Assembly (NCBI RefSeq): GCF_014201825.1 | Contig: NZ_JACHFJ010000005.1 | Span: 84,966-148,965, forward strand | Length of the DNA: 64,000 bases | Direction of reading: 5' to 3' | DNA from: Acidocella aromatica | Lineage (GTDB): Bacteria; Pseudomonadota; Alphaproteobacteria; Acetobacterales; Acetobacteraceae | Shown here: piece by piece, positions 16,234 to 26,605 of the stretch | Position numbering within the stretch: position 1 is the first letter of the stretch | Layout of the letters: the number at the start of each line of letters is the position of its first letter | The notes under the pieces: model-generated | The model's input: only the letters and a program-made list of their open reading frames with translations | The model's database searches: none | What the model was told of the DNA's origin: nothing | Position numbers and translations under genes: made by a program

Positions 16234-17336
16234 TTGGCCTCTATGGCGGTGACGAACGGGGTGAGCACCAGAAAATGGAAGAAATACCAGAAGGTGAACA
16301 GCACCAGCAGCAGGCTGGCCTGCGGGTAATTCCGCGCCGCCGCGGTGATGCCAAGCCCGATGACATCCGCCGCCAGCACCCAGGTGAAGACGCAGTACAG
16401 CCCGCCCTTGGCGCCAGCGGGGCCGGAGCGGTCGAGCCAGGGCAGCGCCGCCAGCACGGCCAGCGCGCCAACCACGCCGAGAATGCCACCCCAGATGCCC
16501 GGCAGCGCCTGGGCGATTCCGGCCAACGGCAGCAGATACCAGGGCAGAACCGTCCCCAGCGGCAAGGTGAGCGGGTCGGCTGGCAAGGCGTTCACCGCCG
16601 GCTGGCCGAGATGCGGTGTGAAAAACGCCAGCACCGAGAAGATGAGCGCGAACACCGCCAACGCCACCAGATATTGCGCCAGATAATAGGGGAAGAAGGC
16701 CACGCCCTGGCCCGGTTCGGCCCTGGGCACCACCGCCCGGCGTGCCGCGAACAGCAGCCACAGCACCGCCATCGCCCCTACCGCCAGCACGGCATGGAAC
16801 AGCTCCAGCCGCGCCAGCGTGCCGCTCCCCGCCGGACCGCCGAAGAACCAGCCGCCGATCGCCCCCGCCGCGCCGGACAGCGCCAGCGCCCCGTTGGACG
16901 CCTTGAACAGCGACCAATAAGCCGCCGCCCCTCCGGTGAGCACAAACCCCAGCCAGCCGACCAGCAGCAGCACGGCCATCAGCTTCACCCCCAGCCCCCA
17001 CACCAATTCGCCCGGCGCCCGATAGCCGCGCGTGAGCATGGCGCGGAACAGATACAGATACACCAGCCCGAACAGCGCGGTGGCGCCGGTGGCGTGGTAG
17101 GCCTGCACCAGCCAGCCATTATTCACCTCGTGCCCGATGAACCCCACCGAAGCGAAAGCGTGCCAGGGGTCGTAATACACCGCCAGCACCAGCCCCGAGA
17201 GCGTGAGGAAGGCTAGGAGAATGGCGGTCAGGCCGGGCAATGTGTCGAGATATTTGCCCTCGGGCTTATGCACCGGCGCGCACAGGCAGGCGCACAGGGC
17301 GCCGAGGCAGGGAATTTGTTTGGTTTCCGTGGTCAT
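16230..17336 (-). CDS. petB: divergent cytochrome b of a bc1-type complex, heme bH ligands missing
   Basis: A 368-residue membrane protein with the helix order of cytochrome b. The two heme bL histidines remain (H81 in YHATGA and H181 in LFHAV). The partners expected 14 residues on for heme bH are Y95 and L195, so that heme should be absent. The Qo-site PEWY motif reads LPWY (264-267), which removes the catalytic Glu. The N-terminus is odd, with C10, C15, C17 and C19 before the first helix. It is somewhat shorter than typical cytochrome b. Identity is secure from the order and partner genes, but normal quinol oxidation is unlikely. Confidence 0.88.
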   Translation of the reverse strand: MTTETKQIPCLGALCACLCAPVHKPEGKYLDTLPGLTAILLAFLTLSGLVLAVYYDPWHAFASVGFIGHEVNNGWLVQAYHATGATALFGLVYLYLFRAMLTRGYRAPGELVWGLGVKLMAVLLLVGWLGFVLTGGAAAYWSLFKASNGALALSGAAGAIGGWFFGGPAGSGTLARLELFHAVLAVGAMAVLWLLFAARRAVVPRAEPGQGVAFFPYYLAQYLVALAVFALIFSVLAFFTPHLGQPAVNALPADPLTLPLGTVLPWYLLPLAGIAQALPGIWGGILGVVGALAVLAALPWLDRSGPAGAKGGLYCVFTWVLAADVIGLGITAAARNYPQASLLLVLFTFWYFFHFLVLTPFVTAIEAK

Positions 17337-17348
17337 GATGCCCTCCCC

Positions 17349-17906
17349 TCAGCCCAGCCGAATTTGCGCGGCGTTGATGAATGTGAAGCGGGGAATGGCG
17401 AGATTCTTCGTCGCCGGGCCGGACCGCACGCGCCCCAGCGCGTCGTACTGGCTGCCGTCGCAGGGGCAGAGCCAGCCATCGTAATCGCCGCGCGGGTCGG
17501 ATGGGTCATTACCCTCCAACGCGCAGGTTATGCCGGTGTTCAGCCCCACCACCACCACGTAATTCTGGTACGCGGCATTCACGCGCGCGGTGAAATCCGC
17601 CGGGTCGGGCAGCGTGTCCGTCACCACGGCCTGAGCGGCGGCGATCTGCTGGGCGGTGAGTTTGCGGATATAAATCGGCAGGCCGTTCCACTGCACCGTC
17701 TTGGCGGTGTTCTCGGCGATATCGGCGACATTGACGACCATACGGGCGCGGGACTCGCTCTGCGCGTCCGGGTTCAGCGCGTCCACCAGCGGCCAGAGAA
17801 CGGCCCCCGCCGCCACGGCGCTCGCCGCCCCCGTGAGAATTGTGAGAAAGCCGCGCCGGGACTCAGTCCCCTGCCCGAAAGCCTCGGTAGCTGCTGTTTC
17901 AGCCAT
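17349..17906 (-). CDS. petA: Rieske-type subunit lacking most iron-sulfur ligands
   Basis: A 185-residue protein that starts with a GGGGAG ribosome binding site upstream and carries the twin-arginine signal SRRGFLTI and a membrane anchor. Box I, normally CTHLGC, is NTGITC (123-128), so the Cys and His ligands are Asn and Gly. Box II, normally CPCHGS, is CPCDGS (147-152), so the His ligand is Asp. Only Cys147 of the four [2Fe-2S] ligands remains. The structural disulfide pair Cys128-Cys149 is kept, and so are flanking segments such as DPRGDYDGWLCPC. The fold looks selected while the cluster does not. Confidence 0.9.
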   Translation of the reverse strand: MAETAATEAFGQGTESRRGFLTILTGAASAVAAGAVLWPLVDALNPDAQSESRARMVVNVADIAENTAKTVQWNGLPIYIRKLTAQQIAAAQAVVTDTLPDPADFTARVNAAYQNYVVVVGLNTGITCALEGNDPSDPRGDYDGWLCPCDGSQYDALGRVRSGPATKNLAIPRFTFINAAQIRLG

Positions 17907-18011
17907 TGTTTTCTCCCCGGAGTGAAACTCCTGTATGCAAGGCATGAGGGCAAAGCCGAAAAATTTCAAGAGTATTCAAGAGTGGAAGCCGGGCGGGGAA
18001 CATCTTAAGAG

Positions 18012-18872
18012 ATGGACATGAGCATCCCCCCACCGCATGAGACACTGAAACCCCGCGCCGCCGCCTGGTTCGCGCAACTGCGCGACCGTATCTGCGCCGA
18101 ATTCGAGGCCATAGAGGATCTGGCCGGGCCGGAGCCCGGACGCTTCGTCCGCACCGCATGGGACCGCCCAGGCGGCGGCGGCGGCGTGATGAGCGTGATC
18201 CGAGGCCAGGTGTTCGAGAAGGCCGGGGTGAATGTCTCGGTGGTGGAGGGCGAGTTCTCCGAGGATTTCGCCAAGCGCATCCCCGGCACCGAGGCTGGGG
18301 CGAAATTCTGGGCGGCGGGGATCTCGCTTGTGGCCCACCCGCGCAGCCCCAGAGTGCCGGCGGTGCATATGAACACGCGCATGATTGTGACGGCCAAGGG
18401 CTGGTTTGGCGGTGGGGGCGACCTTACGCCGCTGCAACCCGGCACGGCGGAAGCGGCGGAGGACGCGGCACTTTTCCACAGCGCCTACCGCGCCGCCTGC
18501 GAGCGCCACAACCCGGATTACTACCCGAAGTTCAAAGCCTGGTGCGACGAGTATTTCTACCTGCCTCACCGCAAGGAACCGCGCGGCGCCGGTGGCATTT
18601 TCTACGATTATCTGCACTCCGGCGATGCGGAGGCCGATTTCGCCTTCACCCGCGATGTCGGCGAGGCGTTCCTGGCCGCCTACCCGCCTATCGCAAGGCG
18701 GCGCTTTGCCGAGCCCTACACGCCAGCGGAGCGCGAGGCGCAGCTTATCCGCCGCGGGCGCTATGTGGAGTTCAACCTGCTCTACGACCGCGGCACGATG
18801 TTCGGCTTGAAAACCGGCGGTAATACCGAGGCGATCCTCATGTCCATGCCGCCGGAAGTGAAATGGCCCTAG
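18012..18872 (+). CDS. hemF: oxygen-dependent coproporphyrinogen III oxidase
   Basis: A 286-residue HemF, which decarboxylates two propionates of coproporphyrinogen III to vinyl groups using O2, in the cytoplasm. Recognisable blocks are [49 protein letters not shown] and, near the end, [23 protein letters not shown], all family hallmarks. It is divergent from petA, with 105 bases between the starts, so heme supply and the bc1-type operon share a control region. A strong terminator follows at 18886. Confidence 0.96.
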   Translation: MDMSIPPPHETLKPRAAAWFAQLRDRICAEFEAIEDLAGPEPGRFVRTAWDRPGGGGGVMSVIRGQVFEKAGVNVSVVEGEFSEDFAKRIPGTEAGAKFWAAGISLVAHPRSPRVPAVHMNTRMIVTAKGWFGGGGDLTPLQPGTAEAAEDAALFHSAYRAACERHNPDYYPKFKAWCDEYFYLPHRKEPRGAGGIFYDYLHSGDAEADFAFTRDVGEAFLAAYPPIARRRFAEPYTPAEREAQLIRRGRYVEFNLLYDRGTMFGLKTGGNTEAILMSMPPEVKWP

Positions 18873-18885
18873 AGACTCTTCTTTG

Positions 18886-18917
18886 ATCCACCCTGGCGGC
18901 CGCCAGGGTGGATTTTT
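18886..18917 (+). terminator. hemF terminator
   Basis: A perfect inverted repeat (ATCCACCCTGGCG at 18886-18898 with CGCCAGGGTGGAT at 18901-18913) is followed on the plus strand by a run of five T. It lies 13 bases past the hemF stop and between hemF and the opposing Gly/His-rich gene. Confidence 0.85.
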
Positions 18918-18926
18918 GCGGCAGCC

Positions 18927-19331
18927 TTACGGCGTAATACCAATCCCGCCAGGGGTGATGACGATGGACGGCACGGGCGCGACCACAACGGGCGGTGGCG
19001 CGTAATACACCGGCGGCGGCGCGACCCAGACCGGCTGCGGGCCGTAATAGCCGTAACCGGGGCCCCAGCCGGGATACCAATGCCAGCCACGGTTGCCATC
19101 CCAATAGCCATGGCCATGCCAGTCGCGGTAACCCTCGCGGCCATCCCAATGTCCATGGCCACCGTCACCGCCGTGCCAGCCACCACCGTCTCCACCATGC
19201 CAGCCACCACCATCGCCGCCATGCCAGCCACCGCCGTCGTGGTCATGCCATTCCTGGGCAAAAGCCGGGGCGGCGCTAAAACCCAGCACAGCGGCAAACG
19301 CCGCGGCGCCGAGCAGAGATTTAAGCTTCAT
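18927..19331 (-). CDS. secreted Gly/His/Trp-rich repeat protein
   Basis: A 134-residue exported protein: MKLKSLLGAAAFAAVLGFSA is a signal peptide ending at AFA. The mature part begins with a run of WHGGDGGG-type repeats (at least three near-identical copies), then Gly, His, Asp, Trp and Tyr-rich sequence, and ends in a Pro/Val-rich segment with PPPVYYAPPPVVV. The His/Asp density would allow metal binding, but that is inference. No known enzyme domain is visible. It is monocistronic and the first start is at 19331. Confidence 0.75.
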   Translation of the reverse strand: MKLKSLLGAAAFAAVLGFSAAPAFAQEWHDHDGGGWHGGDGGGWHGGDGGGWHGGDGGHGHWDGREGYRDWHGHGYWDGNRGWHWYPGWGPGYGYYGPQPVWVAPPPVYYAPPPVVVAPVPSIVITPGGIGITP

Positions 19332-19537
19332 GGGTGGAAACCCCTCCAATTCGATAATCCAGACATCGTCATTGCCCGAGGCGAGACCGGGGCGGAAGCA
19401 GGGCTAAAACATGGCATGCCAAAATTTAATTATATTTATTAAAATCATAAGGCTAAGTAAAAAACCTGTTGCGCAACGGTTCGCGTTCGGCCAACAATCA
19501 GCGGCGTCCAACTTCCTATCGCGGTCAAGGGTTTATC

Positions 19538-19861
19538 GTGCAGCGCCTCATAAAGTATCGTCTCCGCGCCATCATCGCCCCAGCCGTGTTCCTGGGCATT
19601 ACCTATTACTTCGGCTGGAACGCGATTCACGGCAAAAGTGGGCTGGAGGCACAGCAGGTGCAGAAGACCGAGCTGGCCCAGGCCACGGCGCAATACCAGA
19701 CCGTGCATGCCGAGCGTCAGGCCTGGCAGACGAAGATCGCGGATCTCTCCGGCCAGTCTATCCACCCGGACATGCTGGATGAGCAGGCGCGCGCGGTGCT
19801 GAACCTCGCTGATCCTGGCGATATCGTGATCGACCTCTCCACCGGCCGCGCCGCCGAATAA
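19538..19861 (+). CDS. septum formation initiator FtsB/DivIC-like protein
   Basis: A 107-residue single-pass membrane protein starting at GTG 19538. A short basic N-terminus is followed by one helix (IIAPAVFLGITYYFGWNAI), then a coiled coil with heptad-like residues (LEAQQVQKTELAQATAQY) and a C-terminal DPGDIVIDL segment. This layout fits FtsB/DivIC, which links FtsQ and FtsL in the divisome. Location just upstream of pdhA, as in many alphaproteobacteria, supports the call. The open frame extends to 19469, but the family length supports the GTG. Confidence 0.85.
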   Translation: MQRLIKYRLRAIIAPAVFLGITYYFGWNAIHGKSGLEAQQVQKTELAQATAQYQTVHAERQAWQTKIADLSGQSIHPDMLDEQARAVLNLADPGDIVIDLSTGRAAE

Positions 19862-19961
19862 TCAGTTTATTTTCGCAAAAGAGCGGAATGATGCGTGCGA
19901 GGCTGGCGCTTTGCACGCAATTTTGTTTCGCGCCTGTTTTTACCCCCTACGCAGAATGGCT

Positions 19962-19986
19962 AAATTAACCAAATTATGGTTAATTT
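19962..19986. promoter_or_regulatory. AT-rich dyad upstream of pdhA
   Basis: AAATTAACC at 19962-19970 pairs with GGTTAATTT at 19978-19986 around a seven-base spacer. The dyad lies 100 bases past the ftsB stop and 110 bases before pdhA. It may be an operator for the pyruvate dehydrogenase operon. A T-rich run follows on the plus strand (GATTTTTTGC), so a weak ftsB terminator is the alternative. Confidence 0.5.
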
Positions 19987-20095
19987 GATTTTTTGCAGCG
20001 CAACAAGGCGGGTTTGGCAATTCGCTCTTTGCGCGGCGCAAAAATCTTGGCATAGGCGGCTTTAGATAAACTGTGCCAAAGGGAGCCCCCAGGAC

Positions 20096-21106
20096 ATGGC
20101 CGCAAGTCCCGAGAGAAGCCGCAAACCCCGCAAGAACGCTGAGTCGATGGACCGCGACGAGCTGCTCGCCGCTTATGGAAACATGCTGCTGATCCGCCGC
20201 TTTGAGGAAAAAGCCGGACAGCTTTACGGCATGGGCCTGATCGCCGGGTTCTGCCACCTGTATATCGGCCAGGAGGCCGTGGTGGTGGGCATGCAGCATT
20301 GTATCGGCGAGGGGGATGAGGTCATCACCTCCTACCGCGACCACGGCCACATGCTGGCCTGCGGCATGGACCCGAAAGGCGTGATGGCCGAGCTCACGGG
20401 CCGCATCGGCGGGTACTCCAAGGGCAAGGGCGGCTCCATGCACATGTTCAGCAAGGAGAAGGGCTTCTTCGGCGGACATGGCATCGTTGGCGCGCAGGTC
20501 TCGCTGGGCACCGGCCTCGGCTTCTCCAACTGGTATCGCGAGAATGACCGCGTCTCCCTCACCTATTTCGGCGAGGGCGCGGCCAACCAGGGCCAGGTTT
20601 ACGAGAGCTTCAACCTGGCCAACCTGCTCAAGCTGCCGGTGGTGTTCGTTATCGAGAACAACCACTACGCCATGGGCACCTCGGTCGAGCGCGCCTCCGC
20701 CTCGCGCGATCTTTCGCTCAACGGCGTGCCCTGGGGCATGCCCAGCCTCTCGGTGGACGGCATGGACGTGCTGGCCGTGAAGGAAGCCGGCGCCGAGGCC
20801 GTGGCGCATTGCCGCGCGGGCAAGGGGCCGTTCCTGCTGGAGATGAAGACCTACCGCTATCGCGGGCACTCGATGTCCGACCCGGCGAAGTACCGCACCC
20901 GCGAGGAAGTGCAGCGCATGCGCGCCGAACACGACTGCCTGGACGCCGCCAAGGCCAAGCTGCTGACGCTGGGCATTACCGAGGCGGAGCTGAAGAAACT
21001 CGACGATGACGTGAAGGTCCGGGTGCAGGAGGCGGCGGATTTCTCGCAGACCTCGCCGGAGCCGAATCCGTCCGAACTATATACCGATGTGCTGGTGGAG
21101 GGCTGA
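20096..21106 (+). CDS. pdhA: pyruvate dehydrogenase E1 component alpha subunit
   Basis: A 336-residue TPP-dependent subunit that decarboxylates pyruvate with PdhB. The TPP-binding region reads YFGEGAANQGQVYESFNLAN and ends FVIENN, so the usual GDG is GEG here. The phosphorylation-loop-like KTYRYRGHSMSDPAKYR follows. It is the first gene of a five-gene run (pdhA-pdhB-pdhC-lpdA-lipA), with six bases between pdhA and pdhB. The long leader upstream contains an AT-rich dyad. Confidence 0.95.
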   Translation: MAASPERSRKPRKNAESMDRDELLAAYGNMLLIRRFEEKAGQLYGMGLIAGFCHLYIGQEAVVVGMQHCIGEGDEVITSYRDHGHMLACGMDPKGVMAELTGRIGGYSKGKGGSMHMFSKEKGFFGGHGIVGAQVSLGTGLGFSNWYRENDRVSLTYFGEGAANQGQVYESFNLANLLKLPVVFVIENNHYAMGTSVERASASRDLSLNGVPWGMPSLSVDGMDVLAVKEAGAEAVAHCRAGKGPFLLEMKTYRYRGHSMSDPAKYRTREEVQRMRAEHDCLDAAKAKLLTLGITEAELKKLDDDVKVRVQEAADFSQTSPEPNPSELYTDVLVEG

Positions 21107-21112
21107 GCCAAA

Positions 21113-22450
<1,338 letters not shown>

Positions 22451-22465
22451 GCAAGGGAGGCGCAA

Positions 22466-23743
22466 ATGGCCATTAACATTCTGATGCCCGCTCTGTCGCC
22501 GACCATGACGGAGGGCAAGCTCGCCAAGTGGCTGAAGCATGAGGGCGACGAGGTGAAATCCGGCGACGTGCTGGCCGAGATCGAAACCGACAAGGCGACC
22601 ATGGAAGTGGAAGCTGTTGATGAGGGGTTCATCGGCAAGATCTTGGTGCCCGAGGGGACCGAGGGGGTGGCCGTGAACGCGGTGATCGCCATCCTCACCG
22701 CCACCAAGGGCGAGGCGCTGGACGCGCCCGCCGCCCCTGCCCCGGCCCCCGTGGCGGCTCCGGTTCCCGTGGCTGCCGCTCCGGCTCCGGCCGCCGCTCC
22801 CGTGGCGGTGGCGCATGGCGAGCGCGTGTTCGCCTCGCCGCTGGCCAAGCGCATCGCCAAGCAGGCGGGCATTGATCTGGCCAGCGTGAAGGGCACCGGC
22901 CCTGGCGGGCGGATTGTGAAGGCGGATCTGGCGGGCGCACCGGCGCACGCTCCGGCTCCCGTGGCCGTAGCGGCCCCTGCCCCGGTTGCGGCGGCGCCTG
23001 CTCCCGCAGCGCCCAAGCCCGCCGCCCCCGCGCCGGTCATCACCGCGCCGCACACCAAGCTTCCGAACTCGACGATGCGCAAGGTCATCGCCAAGCGCCT
23101 CTCGGAATCCAAGCAGACCGTCCCGCATTTCTACCTCACGGTGAACATCGAGCTGGACAAGCTGCTGGAGCTGCGCGCCGAGCTGAACGCCAAGTCGCCG
23201 AAGGACGGCCCGGGCGCGTTCAAGCTCTCGGTTAACGACCTCATCATCAAGGCCTGCGGCGTGGCGCTGAAGCGGCACCCGGGGGTGAATGCTTCCTGGA
23301 CCGACGAGGCGATCATTCAATACGACGAGGTGGATATTTCCATCGCCGTCGCCATCCCGGATGGGCTCATCACCCCGATCGTGAAGGGTGCCGACCGGCT
23401 GGGTCTCGCCGCCATTTCCAACACGATGAAGGATCTCGGCGCGCGGGCCAAGGCGGGCAAGCTGAAGCCCGAGGAGTTCCAGGGCGGCGGGTTCTCCATC
23501 TCCAACCTGGGCATGTTCGGCATCTCCGAGTTCTCGGCCATCATCAACCCGCCGCAGGCCGCCATTCTGGCCGTGGGTGCTGGTGAGCGCCGCCCGGTGG
23601 TGAAGGGCGATGCCATCGTGCCCGCCACGGTGATGAGCGCCACACTCTCGGTCGATCACCGCGTCATCGACGGTGCGCTGGGCGCGCAATTCCTCGCCAC
23701 GCTGAAGGGGCTGATCGAAGAACCCCTGAGCCTGCTTCTTTAA
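22466..23743 (+). CDS. pdhC: pyruvate dehydrogenase dihydrolipoamide acetyltransferase (E2)
   Basis: A 425-residue core enzyme that transfers the acetyl group to CoA. It has one lipoyl domain (1-80, [15 protein letters not shown]), an Ala/Pro linker, an E3-binding domain near residues 118-155 ([26 protein letters not shown]), a second linker, and the catalytic domain that ends with the HxxxD motif [17 protein letters not shown] ribosome binding site (AAGGGAGG) precedes the ATG. Confidence 0.95.
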   Translation: MAINILMPALSPTMTEGKLAKWLKHEGDEVKSGDVLAEIETDKATMEVEAVDEGFIGKILVPEGTEGVAVNAVIAILTATKGEALDAPAAPAPAPVAAPVPVAAAPAPAAAPVAVAHGERVFASPLAKRIAKQAGIDLASVKGTGPGGRIVKADLAGAPAHAPAPVAVAAPAPVAAAPAPAAPKPAAPAPVITAPHTKLPNSTMRKVIAKRLSESKQTVPHFYLTVNIELDKLLELRAELNAKSPKDGPGAFKLSVNDLIIKACGVALKRHPGVNASWTDEAIIQYDEVDISIAVAIPDGLITPIVKGADRLGLAAISNTMKDLGARAKAGKLKPEEFQGGGFSISNLGMFGISEFSAIINPPQAAILAVGAGERRPVVKGDAIVPATVMSATLSVDHRVIDGALGAQFLATLKGLIEEPLSLLL

Positions 23744-23758
23744 CCGGAGGAACCGGAA

Positions 23759-25153
23759 ATGGCTGACAATTTTGACCTGATCGTCGTTGGCGGCGGGCCG
23801 GGCGGCTATGTCGCGGCCATCCGCGCCGCGCAGCTGAAGATGAAGGTGGCCGTGGTCGAGGCCAAGCATCTGGGCGGCATCTGCCTCAACTGGGGATGCA
23901 TCCCCACCAAGGCCCTGCTGCGCTCGGCCGAAGTGAAGCATATGCTCGACCATCTGCCGGAATTCGGTTTCTCGGCCGAGAATGTGAAGGTGGATTTGGG
24001 CAAGATCGTCGCGCGGTCGCGCGGGGTCTCCAAGCAGCTTTCGGGCGGCATCGCCCACCTGCTGAAGAAGAACAAGGTGACCGTGTATGACGGTTACGGC
24101 AGGCTGATGGGCGGTGGGAATCTCGCCGTCAACCGCGACGGCAAGCCCGTGGCCATGCTGCATGCGCCGCATATCATCCTGGCCACCGGGGCGCGGCCCC
24201 GGCAGATTCCGGGGCTGGAAGTCGATGGCAAGCAAATCATCTCGTATTTCGAGGCGATGGTGCCGGAGACCCTGCCGAAATCCCTGCTCATCATGGGCTC
24301 GGGGGCGATCGGCGTGGAATTCGCGAGCTTCTACCGCGCTTTGGGCACGGAGGTGACCATCGTGGAGATGCTGGACCGCATCCTGCCGGTTGAGGATGCG
24401 GAGATCTCGGGCATCGCACGGAAATCCTTCGAGAAGCAGGGGATGAAGATCCTTACCTCCGCCGTGGTGAAGAAGGCCGAGAAGGGGCCGGCTTCGGTGA
24501 AGGTGACAGTCGAGGTTGGCGGCAAGGAGCAGGTGTTCGAGGTCGAGAAGGTGATCTCGGCGGTCGGCATCGTCGGCAATGTCGAGAATATCGGCCTTGA
24601 GGACACTAAGGTGAAGGTGGAGCGCACCCATGTGGTGGTGGACGGCTTCGGCCGCACCGGGGAGCCGGGCGTGTATGCCATTGGCGACCTCGCCGGGCCG
24701 CCCTGGCTGGCGCATAAGGCCAGCCATGAAGGTGTGGTCTGCGTTGAGGCGATTGCAGGGCTCAACCCGCATCCATTCGAGACCTGGAACATCCCCGGCT
24801 GCACCTATGCCCGGCCGCAAGTGGCCAGCGTGGGGCTGACCGAGGCCAAGGCTAAGGAGGCGGGGCATGAAATCCGCGTCGGCCGGTTCCCGTTCATCGG
24901 CAATGGTAAAGCGATTGCGCTTGGCGAACCCGAAGGTTTGATCAAGACAATCTTCGACGCCAAGACCGGCGCGCTGCTCGGCGCGCATATGGTGGGCGCC
25001 GAGGTGACGGAAATGATCCAAGGCTATGTGATCGCCCGGCAGTTGGAGACCACGGAGGAGGAGCTGATGCATACCATCTTCCCCCACCCCACGATCTCGG
25101 AAGCCATGCACGAATCTGTGCTTGACGCCTACGGCCGGGCCATACACTTCTAG
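23759..25153 (+). CDS. lpdA: dihydrolipoyl dehydrogenase (E3)
   Basis: A 464-residue flavoprotein that reoxidises dihydrolipoamide. FAD-binding [13 protein letters not shown] is followed by the redox disulfide [13 protein letters not shown]. The NAD-binding GSGAIGVEF and the second FAD motif [16 protein letters not shown] are present, and the catalytic His-Pro of HPHPTISE is at the C-terminus. Located in the pdh operon, it serves the PDH complex first, although other 2-oxoacid complexes may use it. A GGAGG ribosome binding site precedes the start. Confidence 0.95.
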   Translation: MADNFDLIVVGGGPGGYVAAIRAAQLKMKVAVVEAKHLGGICLNWGCIPTKALLRSAEVKHMLDHLPEFGFSAENVKVDLGKIVARSRGVSKQLSGGIAHLLKKNKVTVYDGYGRLMGGGNLAVNRDGKPVAMLHAPHIILATGARPRQIPGLEVDGKQIISYFEAMVPETLPKSLLIMGSGAIGVEFASFYRALGTEVTIVEMLDRILPVEDAEISGIARKSFEKQGMKILTSAVVKKAEKGPASVKVTVEVGGKEQVFEVEKVISAVGIVGNVENIGLEDTKVKVERTHVVVDGFGRTGEPGVYAIGDLAGPPWLAHKASHEGVVCVEAIAGLNPHPFETWNIPGCTYARPQVASVGLTEAKAKEAGHEIRVGRFPFIGNGKAIALGEPEGLIKTIFDAKTGALLGAHMVGAEVTEMIQGYVIARQLETTEEELMHTIFPHPTISEAMHESVLDAYGRAIHF

Positions 25154-25157
25154 CCTC

Positions 25158-26108
25158 ATGGCCACACGCATCGAAATCGACCACCGGGTCCGGCACCCTG
25201 AGAAACAAGGGCGGCCGGACAATCCGATCAGCCGGAAACCGGCCTGGATCCGGGTGAAGGCGCCCACCAGCGCCGTGTATCAGGAGACCCGCGAGCTGAT
25301 GCGGGAGAAGAAACTCGCCACGGTGTGCGAGGAGGCCGCCTGCCCGAATATCGGAGAGTGCTGGTCCCAGCGCCACGCCACCATGATGATCATGGGCGAG
25401 ATCTGCACCCGCGCCTGCTCCTTCTGCAACGTGTCCACCGGCCTGCCCGCCCCGCTGGATGCCGATGAGCCACGCCGCGTGGCCGAGGCCGTGGCCAAGC
25501 TGAAGCTGCGCCATGTGGTCATCACCTCGGTGGACCGCGACGACGTGCCCGATGGCGGCGCCGCGCATTTCGCCGCCGTGATCGCCGCCGTGCGCGAGGC
25601 CGCCCCCGGCGTGACGGTGGAGATCCTCACCCCGGACTTCCTGCGCAAGCCGGGTTCGGTGGGCGTGGTGGTGGCGGCCAAGCCGGATGTATTCAACCAT
25701 AATCTGGAGACCGTGCCCCGGCTGTACCCGACCATCCGGCCCGGTGCGCGCTACTACCAGAGCCTGCGGCTGCTGGATGAGGTGAAGCGGATCGACCCGT
25801 CGATCTTCACCAAATCCGGGCTGATGGTGGGCTTGGGCGAGACCAAGTCGGAAATCGGCCAGGTGATGGATGATCTGCGCATCGCGGATGTGGATTTCCT
25901 GACCATTGGGCAGTACCTCCAGCCGACCGTGAAGCATGCGGCGGTGGACCGCTTCGTGACGCCGGAGGAATTCGAGGAACTGGCCAGCATGGCCCGCGCC
26001 AAGGGGTTCCTCCAGGTTTCGGCAACGCCGCTCACCCGCTCCTCCTACCATGCGGATTCGGATTTCGCGGCCCTGCGCGAAGCGCGGGCAAGGCAGCTTG
26101 TGGCGTGA
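25158..26108 (+). CDS. lipA: lipoyl synthase
   Basis: A 316-residue radical SAM enzyme that inserts two sulfurs into octanoyl-protein. The two iron-sulfur sites are visible: [12 protein letters not shown] (auxiliary cluster, CX4CX5C) and CTRACSFC (CX3CX2C). The frame stays open upstream inside lpdA, but the ATG at 25158, four bases after the lpdA stop, is chosen. Position right after the PDH genes matches its job of lipoylating PdhB and PdhC. It overlaps the COQ10-like gene by four bases (GTGA). Confidence 0.96.
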   Translation: MATRIEIDHRVRHPEKQGRPDNPISRKPAWIRVKAPTSAVYQETRELMREKKLATVCEEAACPNIGECWSQRHATMMIMGEICTRACSFCNVSTGLPAPLDADEPRRVAEAVAKLKLRHVVITSVDRDDVPDGGAAHFAAVIAAVREAAPGVTVEILTPDFLRKPGSVGVVVAAKPDVFNHNLETVPRLYPTIRPGARYYQSLRLLDEVKRIDPSIFTKSGLMVGLGETKSEIGQVMDDLRIADVDFLTIGQYLQPTVKHAAVDRFVTPEEFEELASMARAKGFLQVSATPLTRSSYHADSDFAALREARARQLVA

Positions 26109-26596
26109 CCAAGTACTCCGAACAAAAGCTGGTGCCGTACACCCCGGCCCAGCTCCACGCTTTGGTGGCCGACGTGGCCAAGTACCCGCAATTCCTGCCT
26201 TGGTGCGTGGGGGCGCGGGTACGCAGCCATGTGGGGCATGAAATGGTGGCGGATCTGACCATCGGGTTCGGCCCGCTCCGCGAGAGCTTCACCTCCCGCG
26301 TGCTGTTCTTGCCCCCGGCGCCGGACGGGGCGCGGGCGATTCGCGTGCAGTACGAGAAGGGGCCGTTCAAGTATTTGCATAATAGCTGGGATTTCGCCCC
26401 GCACCCGGATGGCTGCGTGGTGGATTTCTTCGTGGATTTCGAGTTCCGCAGCTTTGTGCTGCAAAAGGCCATCGGCGCAGTGTTCACCGAGGCGGTGCGC
26501 ATGATGGTGAACGCCTTCCTCAAGCGCGCACAGACCGTTTACGGCCCCCCGGCATTGACGGCATCGGCTAGCCCGGCGCCGAACGCGGCGGCCTGA
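26105..26596 (+). CDS. COQ10/RatA-like START-domain protein
   Basis: A 163-residue single START/polyketide-cyclase domain protein. It starts at GTG 26105, overlapping the lipA stop. The blocks [36 protein letters not shown] and [20 protein letters not shown] are typical of the COQ10 family. Mitochondrial COQ10 binds ubiquinone and aids respiration. The E. coli relative RatA was described as a ribosome-association toxin. Linkage to lipA is common in alphaproteobacteria and favours a ubiquinone role here. Its C-terminus has a short Ala/Pro-rich extension. Confidence 0.85.
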   Translation: MTKYSEQKLVPYTPAQLHALVADVAKYPQFLPWCVGARVRSHVGHEMVADLTIGFGPLRESFTSRVLFLPPAPDGARAIRVQYEKGPFKYLHNSWDFAPHPDGCVVDFFVDFEFRSFVLQKAIGAVFTEAVRMMVNAFLKRAQTVYGPPALTASASPAPNAAA

Positions 26597-26605
26597 GCCA
26601 CCACC

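Noticed and set aside
20566..20600. GEG instead of GDG in the TPP site of PdhA
   Set aside because: Asp to Glu at this place is also seen in branched-chain 2-oxoacid dehydrogenases and is a mild change, so activity is not in doubt.
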